From JAIPAN01 sp040403555 (GTDB lineage: Bacteria > Bacteroidota > Bacteroidia > Sphingobacteriales > Sphingobacteriaceae): a stretch of 64,000 nt of DNA. The notes under the pieces were generated by a model that was given only the letters and a program-made list of their open reading frames with translations, was not told the DNA's origin and searched no databases. Of this stretch, positions 46,108 to 55,634 are shown in pieces. Position 1 is the stretch's first letter. Each line of letters starts with the position of its first letter. The stretch lies in contig JBBAKN010000002.1 of the NCBI GenBank assembly GCA_040403555.1, positions 124,001 to 188,000 on the forward strand, in the 5' to 3' direction. The translations under genes and the position numbers were made by a program.

Positions 46108-46686
46108 CTACTGTAATTTTTGTAATTCGTGAACGTACATAACAATTTTCCAACGCTCAGTAGGCGTTAGTTGGTAGCGGTGAGCTCCCATTAAGTTTAC
46201 ACCGTAGGTAATGGTATGAAATATCTTTCCATCGGTTAAATCTTTCATGGCACCACCACGAGAAGAAGTACCGCCAGCATAAGAAGGCGGGGCAGGGAAT
46301 TTCTGCATCTTAATAATTGCACCATCTCCCTTACCTTGTAAACCATGGCATTGGGTGCACATATTTAGATAAAGTGATTTTCCTTGTTCTAAGGTTTGCA
46401 CCGTAACCGGCAACGGGTTCGATAAATTTTTACCTGCAGCCTCGTAGCCTTCTAATGTATTAGGGTATTGATCTTCTGGTTTTGAGAAGCCAACCGGCAT
46501 AGTATGGCTTGGTGGCACCTGCGCCGTTTGGCCATTTTTAAAATTTTTATTAGGCTGATCAGGATTATACGCAATAGGGTCATACATATTACGAGCATAC
46601 TCTAAACCCGTACTACGTTTGTCTGAGCAAGAAGCCAGAGCTACCATGAATGTGATAGCTGCAATAGTGAAATAACTCTTATTCAT
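46108..46686 (-). CDS. actE: Alternative complex III monoheme cytochrome c ActE
   Basis: The 192-residue lipoprotein is read from the ATG at 46684-46686, overlapping actD as ATGAATAA. The lipobox is ALASC. A single CTQCHG heme site near residue 113 and a distal Met in GVNLMGAHRYQL fit class I cytochrome c. It probably passes electrons from the ActA hemes to the oxidase. Confidence 0.93.
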   Translation of the reverse strand: MNKSYFTIAAITFMVALASCSDKRSTGLEYARNMYDPIAYNPDQPNKNFKNGQTAQVPPSHTMPVGFSKPEDQYPNTLEGYEAAGKNLSNPLPVTVQTLEQGKSLYLNMCTQCHGLQGKGDGAIIKMQKFPAPPSYAGGTSSRGGAMKDLTDGKIFHTITYGVNLMGAHRYQLTPTERWKIVMYVHELQKLQ

Positions 46687-47215
46687 AGCTAACATATTTT
46701 CTATCGTTGTGCAAAACTTCTACAGCACCTGCACCTTTTAATAAACTTTCCACTTTTTTAGCATCACTTACTTCTTTAGCATCTATGGCAATAATAAATC
46801 GGTCGTTAGTAGCACGTAAATGCATAACCCTTGGGGTGCGGCCCGGAAATAAATGATTTTTAAAGAAAAAAGTGAACACCATACCAAAAGCCGCAAACAA
46901 TACGGTTAATTCAAACAGTACGGGTACAAAATCGGGAAAGGCAAAAGCTGGTTTACCGCCAATATTCATGGGCCAATCAAATACCAACATATAATAAATC
47001 ATGGCAAAAGCAGTACACGTACCTGTAAGACCAAACCAAAAGGCAGCTTTAGGTAAACGCGATGGTTTAATACCTAATTTAGCTTCAATTCCATGAATAG
47101 GCATTGGCGTAAACACATCGTAAATGGCAATATTATGCTCCTGTAGCTTGTCAATGCCAAGCAACATTTCATCCGGATCGGCAAAAGCGCCCAATATGTA
47201 TTTCGTTTTACTCAT
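46679..47215 (-). CDS. actD: Alternative complex III subunit ActD (DUF3341)
   Basis: The 178-residue protein has two membrane helices at about residues 60-80 and 95-120. The family pattern YILGAFADPDEMLLGIDKL at the N-terminus and YDVFTPMPIHGIEAKLG are clear. ActD is structural in the complex. It lies 2 bases after actC and overlaps actE by 8 bases. Confidence 0.93.
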   Translation of the reverse strand: MSKTKYILGAFADPDEMLLGIDKLQEHNIAIYDVFTPMPIHGIEAKLGIKPSRLPKAAFWFGLTGTCTAFAMIYYMLVFDWPMNIGGKPAFAFPDFVPVLFELTVLFAAFGMVFTFFFKNHLFPGRTPRVMHLRATNDRFIIAIDAKEVSDAKKVESLLKGAGAVEVLHNDRKYVSYE

Positions 47216-47217
47216 AA

Positions 47218-48690
47218 TTAAATTTTTGCGTAATCAGCCGGGTTTACACTATCGTATTTGGATAAAGAATCTACATAAAATTTAGTGTGCTCTTTATTCA
47301 AATTGCCTTTAGCTATCAGTTCCTTTTTTGCTTGTTCGCTAGAAGATTTTACTAAAAGTTTTACCTCGGCCATGGCTATAGCGGGTAAAAAGCGTAAAAA
47401 CAATAGGAATAAAGTAAAAAATAGTCCAATGGAGCCCACAAAAATAGCTACATCTACCCATGTTGGATAAAACATAGCCCAGCTTGATGGTAAATAATCG
47501 CGGTGTAAGGAGGTTACGATAATTACGAAACGCTCAAACCACATACCAATGTTTACCACTATAGATAAAATCCAAGAAGCGGCAATGCTGGTACGAATTT
47601 TCTTAAACCAGAACAATTGAGGAGAGATTACGTTACAAGTCATCATGCTCCAATACGCCCACCAATACGGACCACTTACACGGTTTAAGAACGCATATTG
47701 TTCATACTCGGCACCAGAATACCAAGCAATAAATAACTCTGTTAAATAGGCTACACCCACAATAGATCCCGTAACGATTATGATTTTGTTCATCGACTCG
47801 ATATGGAACATGGTGATGTAATTTTCGAAATTCATAACCTTACGGGCAATTAATAACAAGGTTTGTACCATGGCAAAACCAGAGAAAATAGCCCCAGCAA
47901 CAAAGTAAGGTGGGAAAATGGTAGTGTGCCATCCGGGTACAACCGAAGTAGCAAAGTCCATAGATACAATGGTGTGTACTGAAAGTACTAGTGGTGTAGA
48001 AATACCGGCTAGGATTAAAGATACTGCTTCAAATCGTTGCCATGTTTTTACCGAACCATTCCAACCAAAAGAAAGCGTGGAATAGATTTTACGACGAAGA
48101 CCAGTAGCACGGTCGCGAATGGTGGCAATATCTGGTAATAAACCGGTATACCAAAATATCAGGGATACGGAGAAATAGGTAGAAATAGCAAACACATCCC
48201 ATACCAATGGAGAGTTGAAATTTACCCATAAAGAACCGAACTGATTAGGTAAAGGCAATGCCCAATAAAATAACCATGGGCGGCCCATGTGCGAAATAAT
48301 GTATGTTGCAGCACAAATTACAGCAAAAATAGTCATTGCTTCTGCCGAACGGTTAATGGAGTTACGCCAATTTTGACGGAAAAGTAAAAGTACTGCAGAA
48401 ATTAACGTTCCGGCGTGACCAATACCTACCCACCATACGAAACCGGTGATATCCCAGGCCCAACCCACAGTTTTGTTAAGACCCCAGGCACCAACGCCCG
48501 TCCAAAAGGTATAACTAACAGCAACTACCCACAAAAGGGCACCTAACGAAGCAATGGTAAATCCAATCCACCAAGCTTTGTTCGCTTTATTTTCAACCGG
48601 AACCAGTACATCTTCGGTTACTTTAGCATACGTGATGTTTTCACCGGTAATTAAGGGTTCTCTAATTATTGATTCGTGATGCGATGACAT
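47218..48690 (-). CDS. actC: Alternative complex III quinol-binding subunit ActC (NrfD-like)
   Basis: The 490-residue NrfD/PsrC-type protein has about ten membrane helices. It is thought to hold the quinol site and perhaps a proton path. Family blocks are VWWVGIGHAGTLISAVLLLF, HMGRPWLFYW and PGWHTTIFPPYFVAGAIFSG. It lies 30 bases after actB. Confidence 0.95.
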   Translation of the reverse strand: MSSHHESIIREPLITGENITYAKVTEDVLVPVENKANKAWWIGFTIASLGALLWVVAVSYTFWTGVGAWGLNKTVGWAWDITGFVWWVGIGHAGTLISAVLLLFRQNWRNSINRSAEAMTIFAVICAATYIISHMGRPWLFYWALPLPNQFGSLWVNFNSPLVWDVFAISTYFSVSLIFWYTGLLPDIATIRDRATGLRRKIYSTLSFGWNGSVKTWQRFEAVSLILAGISTPLVLSVHTIVSMDFATSVVPGWHTTIFPPYFVAGAIFSGFAMVQTLLLIARKVMNFENYITMFHIESMNKIIIVTGSIVGVAYLTELFIAWYSGAEYEQYAFLNRVSGPYWWAYWSMMTCNVISPQLFWFKKIRTSIAASWILSIVVNIGMWFERFVIIVTSLHRDYLPSSWAMFYPTWVDVAIFVGSIGLFFTLFLLFLRFLPAIAMAEVKLLVKSSSEQAKKELIAKGNLNKEHTKFYVDSLSKYDSVNPADYAKI

Positions 48691-48720
48691 AGTTTTCTAG
48701 GTTATTTCTCTGAAATGAAT

Positions 48721-51700
48721 TTATACTTCTGAGCTATTTCTAACTTTTACTTGATACCCAACACCAGGCTGAACATTAATTTCTTCCAATACATAATACG
48801 TACGTTCACTTTTTAATGCTTTCGATACTTCTGAGTTTGGATCATTACCGTCGCCAAAAATAATGGCATTTGCCGGGCAAGTTTGTTGGCAGGCTACCTT
48901 AATATCACCATCTTTTAACGGACGTTTCTCTAATTTTGCTTGCAATTTACCCGCCTGTATGCGTTGCACACACATAGAACATTTTTCCATTACCCCACGT
49001 GAACGAGTAGTTACATCTGGATTTAATACCAATTGTGTAAACTCATTATTCAAATAATTGTCAAAACGAGAGTCGTTCCAGTAGTTAAACCAATTAAACC
49101 TACGTACTTTGTACGGACAGTTATTGGCACAATAACGGGTACCAATACATCGGTTATAGGCCATTTGGTTAATCCCCTCTGAAGAGTGAGTAGTAGCCAA
49201 TACCGGACAAACTGTTTCACATGGAGCATGATCACAATGCTGACACATCATAGGTTGATGAATCACGGATACATCGTCCAAGTTTTCTAAGTTGGCAATT
49301 TCGTTTTCTTCGGTAACAGCTGTACCATTTTCAGTATAGCTGTAGTAGCGATCGATACGAATCCAGTGCATTTCACGACGACGGCGAACCTCATCACGAC
49401 CTACCACTGGCACGTTATTTTCGGCACTACACGCTACAATACAAGCACCACAACCCGTACATGCATTTAAATCGATTGCCATTACCCAATTATTGCCTGG
49501 CTTTTCGTATTTATTCCATAAATCATACGTTTTATGGTCTGAATGCTTGTTGCCTGAATGTGGATCTTGTAAGTATTCTTTTAAGGTTGTTTCTCGAATA
49601 ATATTACGCCCCTCAATAGAATGATGGGTTTGTGTTTGTGCCAACTCATATCGGCCACTTACCTTACTTACGCTAGCTTTTGCAACCGTTTGAAAGGTTC
49701 CATTTTCGAAAGTGATAAAAGGATAGGCATTTTTACCAACTTCATTACCAGCTTGGCCCGCTTTAGTTCGGCCATAACCTAGCGCTACAGATACTGTGCC
49801 GTTGGCTTGACCCGGCTGAACTAGTACTGGAAGTGTTATGTTGTAAGTAGCCGTTTTTATTTCAACTAAATCAAATTCATTTACACCTATTTCTTCGGCA
49901 TAGCTAGAAGAAATAGCAGCATAGTTATCCCAAGTTACTTTAGAAACCGGATCTGGTAATTCTTGCAACCAAGGATTGTTGGCAACCTGTCCATCACCCA
50001 AAGCTACATTTTGATACAACTGAAGTTCTACTCCATTGCCACCGGCTGCTAGTTTAGCGCTTTCAGCAACAATAGTATTGGCAACCGCAGTAACATCTAA
50101 ATTAAACGATACCGAAGTAGCATTTGCAGAACCGTTGTTTACAAAACCTGTTTGTAATACATCGTCCCAAGATTTGCCGCTACTAGCTAACACTGTTTTC
50201 TCCCAAATGTTACGTACATATTGGTAGTATTCTGTAACCGCACTTCCCGACCAGTTTAATAAACTTTCTTCGGCCATACGGGTATTGTAAACTGGATTAA
50301 TAGTTGGCTGAACTAAGATATAATAACCCGCTATCGGGTTGCTATCTCCCCAAGATTCTAGATAATGATTTGCAGGTGCAATTACGCTGCATAAACTAGC
50401 TGTTTCATCAGCACGATCGGCAAAAGAAACACGTAAAGCAACATTGCCCAATGCAGCTATAAATTCCTTCGTATTTACGTAACTATATGCCGGGTTGCTA
50501 TTTAAAAAGAATACCGCACCTACTTCGCCACGTTTCATCTCATTAATAAGCGCTACAAACTCAGCGTCGTTTCCGGCAAATTGGTTGGAGGCATTATTCA
50601 GGTTGATGGTGCTACCATAACTACCTAATAAAGCATTAATGGCATTTACTATAATTTGGCTAGATACATCGTTAGAACCACAAACTACTAAGGCTTTGCC
50701 TTTGGCGTTTGCCAATTCTTTAGCAGCTAACTGTATGGCTTTATCTGCTTTGGGGTTAGTGGCTAATTTTTTAGCACTTACTTTACCCCCTAAGGCTTGG
50801 TATAAGTTTAATAAAGCAATCCCTTCTTCAGATGGTTTAATAGCAATACGAGCATCGGCATTGGTACCGGTTAAGCTCATGCCTGTTTCAAACTGAATGT
50901 GGCGTGACATCTTTTTGTTTTCCAACGATGCTGCACCACGGTTTGCGGTATACTGACGAGTAAATTCTACTGGCGAAATCCAAGTTCCTAAGAAATCGGC
51001 ACCGAAACTTACAATTACATCCGCATTATCAAATTGATACTGTGGTAAAACCGCTTTACCAAAACTGTTTTGATTGGCCTGAATAATACCTGTATACGAT
51101 ACGGCATCAACCTGCACTAATTTTGCCGTAGGATTGGCTGCTACAAACTCAGCAATTACTGCTTTGGTTGAAGGGCTATTTACCGTTGAGCTAACCAAAC
51201 GAATTTTTTTGCCACTAGCTCTCACTTTAGTCAATTCGCCTTTTACAAAGCTATCAACCTGAGTCCAACTAGTTTCGCGGCTGTCTAGTACTGGTGCTTG
51301 CAAACGAGAAACATCGTACAAACCTAATACAGATGCCTGGGCTTGGGCATTTAAGCGTCCGCCACTAAGCAAACAAGCAGGGTTACCCTCTACTTTAATA
51401 GGTCTACCTTCGCGGGTTTTCACTAAAATACTGTGGCCATTATAGCTCGATGCATAATAGTTAGGAATTCCGGGAACAATTTCTTCTGGTTTTACCAAGT
51501 AAGGGATTGCTTTGTGAACAGGGGCTGGCTGGCATGCGGCTAGCGTAACTGCACCTACCCCAAAACCCAATGCTTTCAAGAAATCTCTACGAGGCGTAAC
51601 GGTACTTAAACCAGCTTCGTTTAACACTTCTTCAATTGGCAATGATCCTGCGAATTCGTTTTTGCTTTGTTTAACAAATTCGGGAGTTTGCTTTAATTCT

Positions 51701-51735
51701 TCTAAACCTTTCCAGTATTTTTTATTGCTTTCCAT
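48721..51735 (-). CDS. actB: Alternative complex III iron-sulfur/molybdopterin-like subunit ActB
   Basis: The 1004-residue protein joins a molybdopterin-oxidoreductase-like domain (no cofactor expected) with a C-terminal ferredoxin-like domain. A variant Tat signal has RR at 49-50 in TPRRDFLKALG, with a lipobox-like LAACQ, Cys68. Four Fe-S groups can be traced: CTGCGACIVAC, CQHCDHAPCETVCP, CIGTRYCANNCP, and CSMC with CQQTCP. It relays electrons from quinol to the ActA hemes. Confidence 0.95.
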   Translation of the reverse strand: MESNKKYWKGLEELKQTPEFVKQSKNEFAGSLPIEEVLNEAGLSTVTPRRDFLKALGFGVGAVTLAACQPAPVHKAIPYLVKPEEIVPGIPNYYASSYNGHSILVKTREGRPIKVEGNPACLLSGGRLNAQAQASVLGLYDVSRLQAPVLDSRETSWTQVDSFVKGELTKVRASGKKIRLVSSTVNSPSTKAVIAEFVAANPTAKLVQVDAVSYTGIIQANQNSFGKAVLPQYQFDNADVIVSFGADFLGTWISPVEFTRQYTANRGAASLENKKMSRHIQFETGMSLTGTNADARIAIKPSEEGIALLNLYQALGGKVSAKKLATNPKADKAIQLAAKELANAKGKALVVCGSNDVSSQIIVNAINALLGSYGSTINLNNASNQFAGNDAEFVALINEMKRGEVGAVFFLNSNPAYSYVNTKEFIAALGNVALRVSFADRADETASLCSVIAPANHYLESWGDSNPIAGYYILVQPTINPVYNTRMAEESLLNWSGSAVTEYYQYVRNIWEKTVLASSGKSWDDVLQTGFVNNGSANATSVSFNLDVTAVANTIVAESAKLAAGGNGVELQLYQNVALGDGQVANNPWLQELPDPVSKVTWDNYAAISSSYAEEIGVNEFDLVEIKTATYNITLPVLVQPGQANGTVSVALGYGRTKAGQAGNEVGKNAYPFITFENGTFQTVAKASVSKVSGRYELAQTQTHHSIEGRNIIRETTLKEYLQDPHSGNKHSDHKTYDLWNKYEKPGNNWVMAIDLNACTGCGACIVACSAENNVPVVGRDEVRRRREMHWIRIDRYYSYTENGTAVTEENEIANLENLDDVSVIHQPMMCQHCDHAPCETVCPVLATTHSSEGINQMAYNRCIGTRYCANNCPYKVRRFNWFNYWNDSRFDNYLNNEFTQLVLNPDVTTRSRGVMEKCSMCVQRIQAGKLQAKLEKRPLKDGDIKVACQQTCPANAIIFGDGNDPNSEVSKALKSERTYYVLEEINVQPGVGYQVKVRNSSEV

Positions 51736-51767
51736 TTAAGCTATATAACTCTATTGAAATTCTACTA

Positions 51768-53033
51768 TTAATAATGACATTTGCCACACTCTAATCCACC
51801 TAAAACGGCTGCAGTAATTTTGCCGCCTTTTTTCAATTGCTCGTGCGCAGCAATCAACTTATCGTAATAGGCATTGCCTTTACTATTCACTTCGGTTGCT
51901 TTATGGCAGTTTATACACCATTTCATGGTAAGTGGAGCATATTGATATACTTCATCCATATTTTGAATTGGACCGTGACATTTTTGGCATTGTATTCCAG
52001 CTACTGATACGTGTTGAGAGTGGTTAAAGTACGCCAAATCTGGTAAGTTGTGAATACGGATCCATTCCACCGGTTTTTGATTGGAACCATACACTTTGGT
52101 ATCTGGGTTATAATCTAATGCGGTATAAATTTTAGCAATCTCCGGAGAAATTTCGCCATTGTATTTTTCTCTTGCTTGCACGTAATTATGACAATTCATA
52201 CATACGTTTAATGAAGGAATAGAGGCATTTTTAGATTTAAAAGCTCCACTATGGCAGTATTGGCAACTCACTTGGTTTACCCCTGCGTGTAATTGATGCG
52301 AAAACTTAATGGGTTGTACCGGTTGGTAACCCGTATGAACACCCGTGTTCCACATACCCATCCATGCAGCGGTACTTAAACCGCCCAACACAAATAGCAC
52401 TATACAGAATACTATTTTTTTATTCTTACCTAATTTTTTTAGTTTGGCTAAGCGGTTTTTAGGGGTTTTAACTTCTTCTTTAATGCCTTGTTTGTTTAAA
52501 GACAAGGATTCTAATGTAGAATTTACACGGTTTAAAACCAAAATCACCAAGAAGGCAACTATAATTAAAACCACAATACCACCAATCATTAAACTACTAA
52601 TCTCTTCGTTTTGTGAAGCTCCAGCAGTAGCAGTACCGGCGGCTGGAGTAGCTGGCTTATCTCCCTCTTCTTTAATATAAGCCAAAATACTTTTAACATC
52701 GTTATCACTTAGCTCCGGGAAAGCCGTCATGGCCGATTGATTATACTCCTTATACAATTTCACGGCATAAGCATCGCCCGAGGCAATTACAACTTGGTTA
52801 TTTTTTATCCATTTAAGCAACCAGGCTTCGTCTCTTCGTTCGAGAATTCCTTTTAGTGCTGGCCCCACTACCTTTTGATTAATTGCGTGGCAAGAAGTAC
52901 ATTTTTGTTTGAAAAGTGCGGCCCCTTCTACTGCACTCTGTGCAAAAGCAACATTAATGCTAACTAAGCTTAATGAAACTAGAAGGATAAAAGACCGTAA
53001 AACATTGCAAAAAATGAATGAGATGCTTCTCAT
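51768..53033 (-). CDS. actA: Alternative complex III multiheme cytochrome ActA fused to a class I cytochrome c domain
   Basis: The 421-residue protein has a signal peptide ending AFA with Gln at +1. An N-terminal class I cytochrome c domain follows, with CTSCH near residue 45 and a Met in SAMTAFPELSD. Two hydrophobic segments lie near 148-170 and 207-228. The ActA domain then has five CxxCH sites (CQYCH, CMNCH, CQKCH, CINCH, CGKCH). Six hemes are predicted, one more than the pentaheme ActA core. It heads the act-cox unit. Confidence 0.93.
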   Translation of the reverse strand: MRSISFIFCNVLRSFILLVSLSLVSINVAFAQSAVEGAALFKQKCTSCHAINQKVVGPALKGILERRDEAWLLKWIKNNQVVIASGDAYAVKLYKEYNQSAMTAFPELSDNDVKSILAYIKEEGDKPATPAAGTATAGASQNEEISSLMIGGIVVLIIVAFLVILVLNRVNSTLESLSLNKQGIKEEVKTPKNRLAKLKKLGKNKKIVFCIVLFVLGGLSTAAWMGMWNTGVHTGYQPVQPIKFSHQLHAGVNQVSCQYCHSGAFKSKNASIPSLNVCMNCHNYVQAREKYNGEISPEIAKIYTALDYNPDTKVYGSNQKPVEWIRIHNLPDLAYFNHSQHVSVAGIQCQKCHGPIQNMDEVYQYAPLTMKWCINCHKATEVNSKGNAYYDKLIAAHEQLKKGGKITAAVLGGLECGKCHY

Positions 53034-53119
53034 ATTGAGTATGTTATGCTTTAAATTATTGAATTCTATCGTATAAAAATAGCAAATGAAAAAAGAGCAA
53101 AAACCCTATTTTCGATCTG

Positions 53120-53127
53120 CAAAAGTA
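53120..53127 (-). promoter_or_regulatory. Candidate -7 promoter box for the act-cox operon
   Basis: The minus strand reads TACTTTTG followed by CA, an exact TAnnTTTG match, 86 bases before the actA ATG, giving a leader of about 80 bases. The 191-base gap 53034-53224 holds no gene that I can see. Confidence 0.5.
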
Positions 53128-53224
53128 TGATTTATTCAAACAAGGCTTATAATAAGAAGGCGATAAAAAACAATTTATAATCATTCTAAATAAGAAATTC
53201 CGTGTACGTGCAAATTAATAGATT

Positions 53225-54205
53225 TTATCGCTTTAAAATCCATGCAAAAATTAAAGGGACAACAATGGTCGCATCACTTTCTACAATAAATTTTGGCGTA
53301 TGAATATCCAACTTACCCCAAGTAATTTTTTCGTTAGGCACGGCACCCGAGTATGAGCCGTACGAAGTAGTAGAATCGGAAATTTGACAGAAATAACTCC
53401 AAAACGGAATGTTCTCCATTTCCATATCTTGATACAACATGGGCACTACGCAAATAGGGAAATCGCCAGCAATGCCGCCACCAATTTGAAAAAAGCCTAC
53501 ACCTTTCCCATCCGAATTTTTTACGTACCAATCGGCCAACCACACCATATACTCTATACCAGTTTTCATGGTACTGGCTTGCAACTGGTTTTTAATTACA
53601 TAGGAAGCAAAAATATTCCCCATCGTAGAGTCTTCCCAACCGGGTACCACAATTGGAATGTTTTTTTGAGCAGCAGCCAACATCCAGCTGTTTTTAGGAT
53701 CAATTTCATAATACTGCTCTAAATCTCCATTCAACAGCATTTGGTACATATACTCATGCGGAAAATAGCGTTCGCATTTATCTTCGGCGTCTTTCCAAAC
53801 TTGATGTATGTGTTTTTGTAAACGGCGGAAAGCTTCTTCTTCCGGAATACAGGTATCGGTTACTCGGTTGTAATGGTTTTCTAATAAATCCCATTCATCT
53901 TGCGGACTTAAATCGCGGTAGTTGGGTACTCGTTTGTAATGTGAGTGTGCCACCAGGTTCATAATATCTTCTTCTAGGTTGGCTCCGGTACACGAAATAA
54001 TGGCCACTTTATCCTGACGAATCATTTCGGCTAATGAAATACCCAACTCGGCGGTACTCATGGCACCAGCTAGGGTAATCATCATTTTACCGCCTTCGGC
54101 TAAATGAGTTTCGTAACCTTTAGCGGCATCCATAAGGGCTGCAGCATTAAAATGCAGGTAATTTTTTTCAATAAACTGAGAAATAGGTCCTCTGGTAGTG
54201 CTCAT
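53225..54205 (-). CDS. Deoxyhypusine synthase-like protein
   Basis: The 326-residue NAD-binding protein has the deoxyhypusine synthase fold: SCTGANLEEDI near residue 73, the IVVPGWEDSTMG block, IGGGIAGDFPI, and the active-site segment NEKITWGKLD. Lys298, Trp296 and Glu292 align with the catalytic Lys, the Trp and the Glu of the human enzyme. Bacteria lack eIF5A, so the substrate must differ; homospermidine or other aminobutyl transfer is plausible. A -7 box lies 16 bases upstream. Neighbours give no further clue. Confidence 0.88.
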   Translation of the reverse strand: MSTTRGPISQFIEKNYLHFNAAALMDAAKGYETHLAEGGKMMITLAGAMSTAELGISLAEMIRQDKVAIISCTGANLEEDIMNLVAHSHYKRVPNYRDLSPQDEWDLLENHYNRVTDTCIPEEEAFRRLQKHIHQVWKDAEDKCERYFPHEYMYQMLLNGDLEQYYEIDPKNSWMLAAAQKNIPIVVPGWEDSTMGNIFASYVIKNQLQASTMKTGIEYMVWLADWYVKNSDGKGVGFFQIGGGIAGDFPICVVPMLYQDMEMENIPFWSYFCQISDSTTSYGSYSGAVPNEKITWGKLDIHTPKFIVESDATIVVPLIFAWILKR

Positions 54206-54221
54206 GTTTTCAAATTTTGGC

Positions 54222-54229
54222 CAAAAATA
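54222..54229 (-). promoter_or_regulatory. Candidate -7 promoter box for the deoxyhypusine synthase-like gene
   Basis: The minus strand reads TATTTTTG, an exact TAnnTTTG match, 16 bases before the ATG at 54205. A TTTTC at 19 bases upstream could be a weak -33 element. Confidence 0.45.
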
Positions 54230-54265
54230 ACAATATTAAGTGGGTATAGAAAAGGATTTATTGGC

Positions 54266-54709
54266 TTAAAAGCGGATTTTAAAATCTTCTTTGGCTTGGC
54301 TTTTTCTAAAGTAAACCAAACCGACATAAAATAAGTCGATGGTAACCGTTACGGCCGAATGGGCTTGTATCAATTTCCATTGATTTTTTAGCACGATGCT
54401 ATCGTAAATATCCAAAACTACAATCACCGTATCCGGCTTGGCTTGAGCTAAAACTTCGGCGTATGTATTTGGGGTATCAATAATAAACACGTTGGCAAAA
54501 TCGGGATGTGCTTGCAATACCCTGCCAAGCATCTGCTGAACTTTTTGGGGTGGTGTACTTAGGGTTTCGGGTATTTCCTGCTCCGCCATCTGCGTGCCAT
54601 AAATTAATTCATCTACCAATTGGTATACAAAGGGTGAATGAACGCCATGCCGAGAATTGGCACTTAGCCAATGCCATACATAATCGAGCAGTTTTCTGAA
54701 AAATTTCAC
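54266..54709 (-). CDS. Shortened SAM-methyltransferase-like protein lacking the SAM-binding core
   Basis: The protein is about 147 residues from a GTG at 54707-54709; ATGs at 54760 and 54775 give longer forms that overlap the divergent gene. The N-terminus (NSRHGVHSPFVYQLVDELIY) and the C-terminus (VTVTIDLFYVGLVYFRKSQ with a closing KIRF) match the two ends of a roughly 230-260-residue class I methyltransferase family that I recall from Bacteroidota. VFIIDTPN and VVLDIYDS fit the last core strands. The middle, with the glycine-rich SAM motif, is missing. It may be a decayed copy or a non-catalytic protein. Confidence 0.6.
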   Translation of the reverse strand: MKFFRKLLDYVWHWLSANSRHGVHSPFVYQLVDELIYGTQMAEQEIPETLSTPPQKVQQMLGRVLQAHPDFANVFIIDTPNTYAEVLAQAKPDTVIVVLDIYDSIVLKNQWKLIQAHSAVTVTIDLFYVGLVYFRKSQAKEDFKIRF

Positions 54710-54728
54710 ATGCAAAAATACACAATGC

Positions 54729-54759
54729 TTTGGCTTGGCTAAAAAAATGTGTATTTTCA
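54729..54759 (+). promoter_or_regulatory. Candidate promoter for the transglutaminase-like gene
   Basis: TTTG at 54729-54732 and TATTTTCA at 54752-54759 are spaced by 19 bases, fitting the -33/-7 layout of Bacteroidota promoters. The -7 box matches four of six fixed positions and lies 5 bases before the ATG at 54765. Confidence 0.4.
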
Positions 54760-54764
54760 TAGTG

Positions 54765-55625
54765 ATGGATGCCAAAGAAATTGAATCACTTATTAAACTG
54801 CTCGACGACCCGGATACCGAAATTTCTAGTCACGTTACCGAAAAAATTAAGGAATACGGACCAGAAGTTATTGTGTATTTAGAGCAGGCTTGGGAGCAAT
54901 CGTTAGATACCCAATTACAAGAACGTATCGAAAACTTAGTACATCAACTCCAATTTGAGCAAGTAAAAACCGATTTGCAGTTGTGGGCACTTAGCGGTAG
55001 TTTCGATTTATTGCAAGGCATCCTCATTATTAACCGCTACCAATACCCTGATTTAGATGAGCAAAAAATCATCATTCAATTAGAAGATATAAAACGAGAG
55101 GTGTGGATGCAACTCATTTACGACATGAGTGCGCTAGAAAAAGTAAAACTACTCAACCACGTATTTTACACCGTTTTTGGCTTTAGCGGCAATACCAAAA
55201 ACCACCACGACCCTCAAAATTCATATTTAAGCCACGTTTTAGAGAGTAAAAAGGGAAATCAAATTTCACTTTCTATAATATACGCCACCATTGCGCAAAG
55301 GCTAGATATCCCGGTTTATGGCATTAACCTGCCCCAGCATTTCATTTTAGGATATGTAGATAAAACACAAGACTACAATGTAGACGGAGGCGTTTTGTTT
55401 TACATTAACCCATTTAACAAGGGTTTTGTGTTTTACAAACTAGATGTAAATGCCTTTTTACAACAGCTAAAGCTATCACCTAACGCACAATTTTACGAAC
55501 CCTGCAGCAATACCGATATGGCTATTCGGGTGTTGCGTAACCTCATAAGTGCTTACGAAAAATTAGGGCAAAACGAAAAAGTAGCCGAAGTGGAGGAGTT
55601 ATTGTCAGTATTGACAAATCAATAA
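54765..55625 (+). CDS. SirB1-like transglutaminase-fold protein
   Basis: The 286-residue protein is read from the ATG at 54765 (MDAKEIESLIKLLDD). An N-terminal helical region (about 1-75) is followed by the Transglut_core2/SirB1 domain with the block GNQISLSIIYATIAQRLDIP and LPQHFILGY; the His in that block is conserved. The expected Cys of true transglutaminases is replaced by Ser in ISLSIIY, as in SirB1 relatives. A C-terminal helical repeat closes it (LRNLISAYEKLGQNEK). Its function is unknown. Confidence 0.8.
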   Translation: MDAKEIESLIKLLDDPDTEISSHVTEKIKEYGPEVIVYLEQAWEQSLDTQLQERIENLVHQLQFEQVKTDLQLWALSGSFDLLQGILIINRYQYPDLDEQKIIIQLEDIKREVWMQLIYDMSALEKVKLLNHVFYTVFGFSGNTKNHHDPQNSYLSHVLESKKGNQISLSIIYATIAQRLDIPVYGINLPQHFILGYVDKTQDYNVDGGVLFYINPFNKGFVFYKLDVNAFLQQLKLSPNAQFYEPCSNTDMAIRVLRNLISAYEKLGQNEKVAEVEELLSVLTNQ

Positions 55626-55634
55626 AAAAGCGAT

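Noticed and set aside
53160..53231. GCGATAAAA / TTTTATCGC inverted pair after the deoxyhypusine synthase-like gene
   Set aside because: The arms are about 54 bases apart with no T-run, so neither a terminator nor a repeat is supported.
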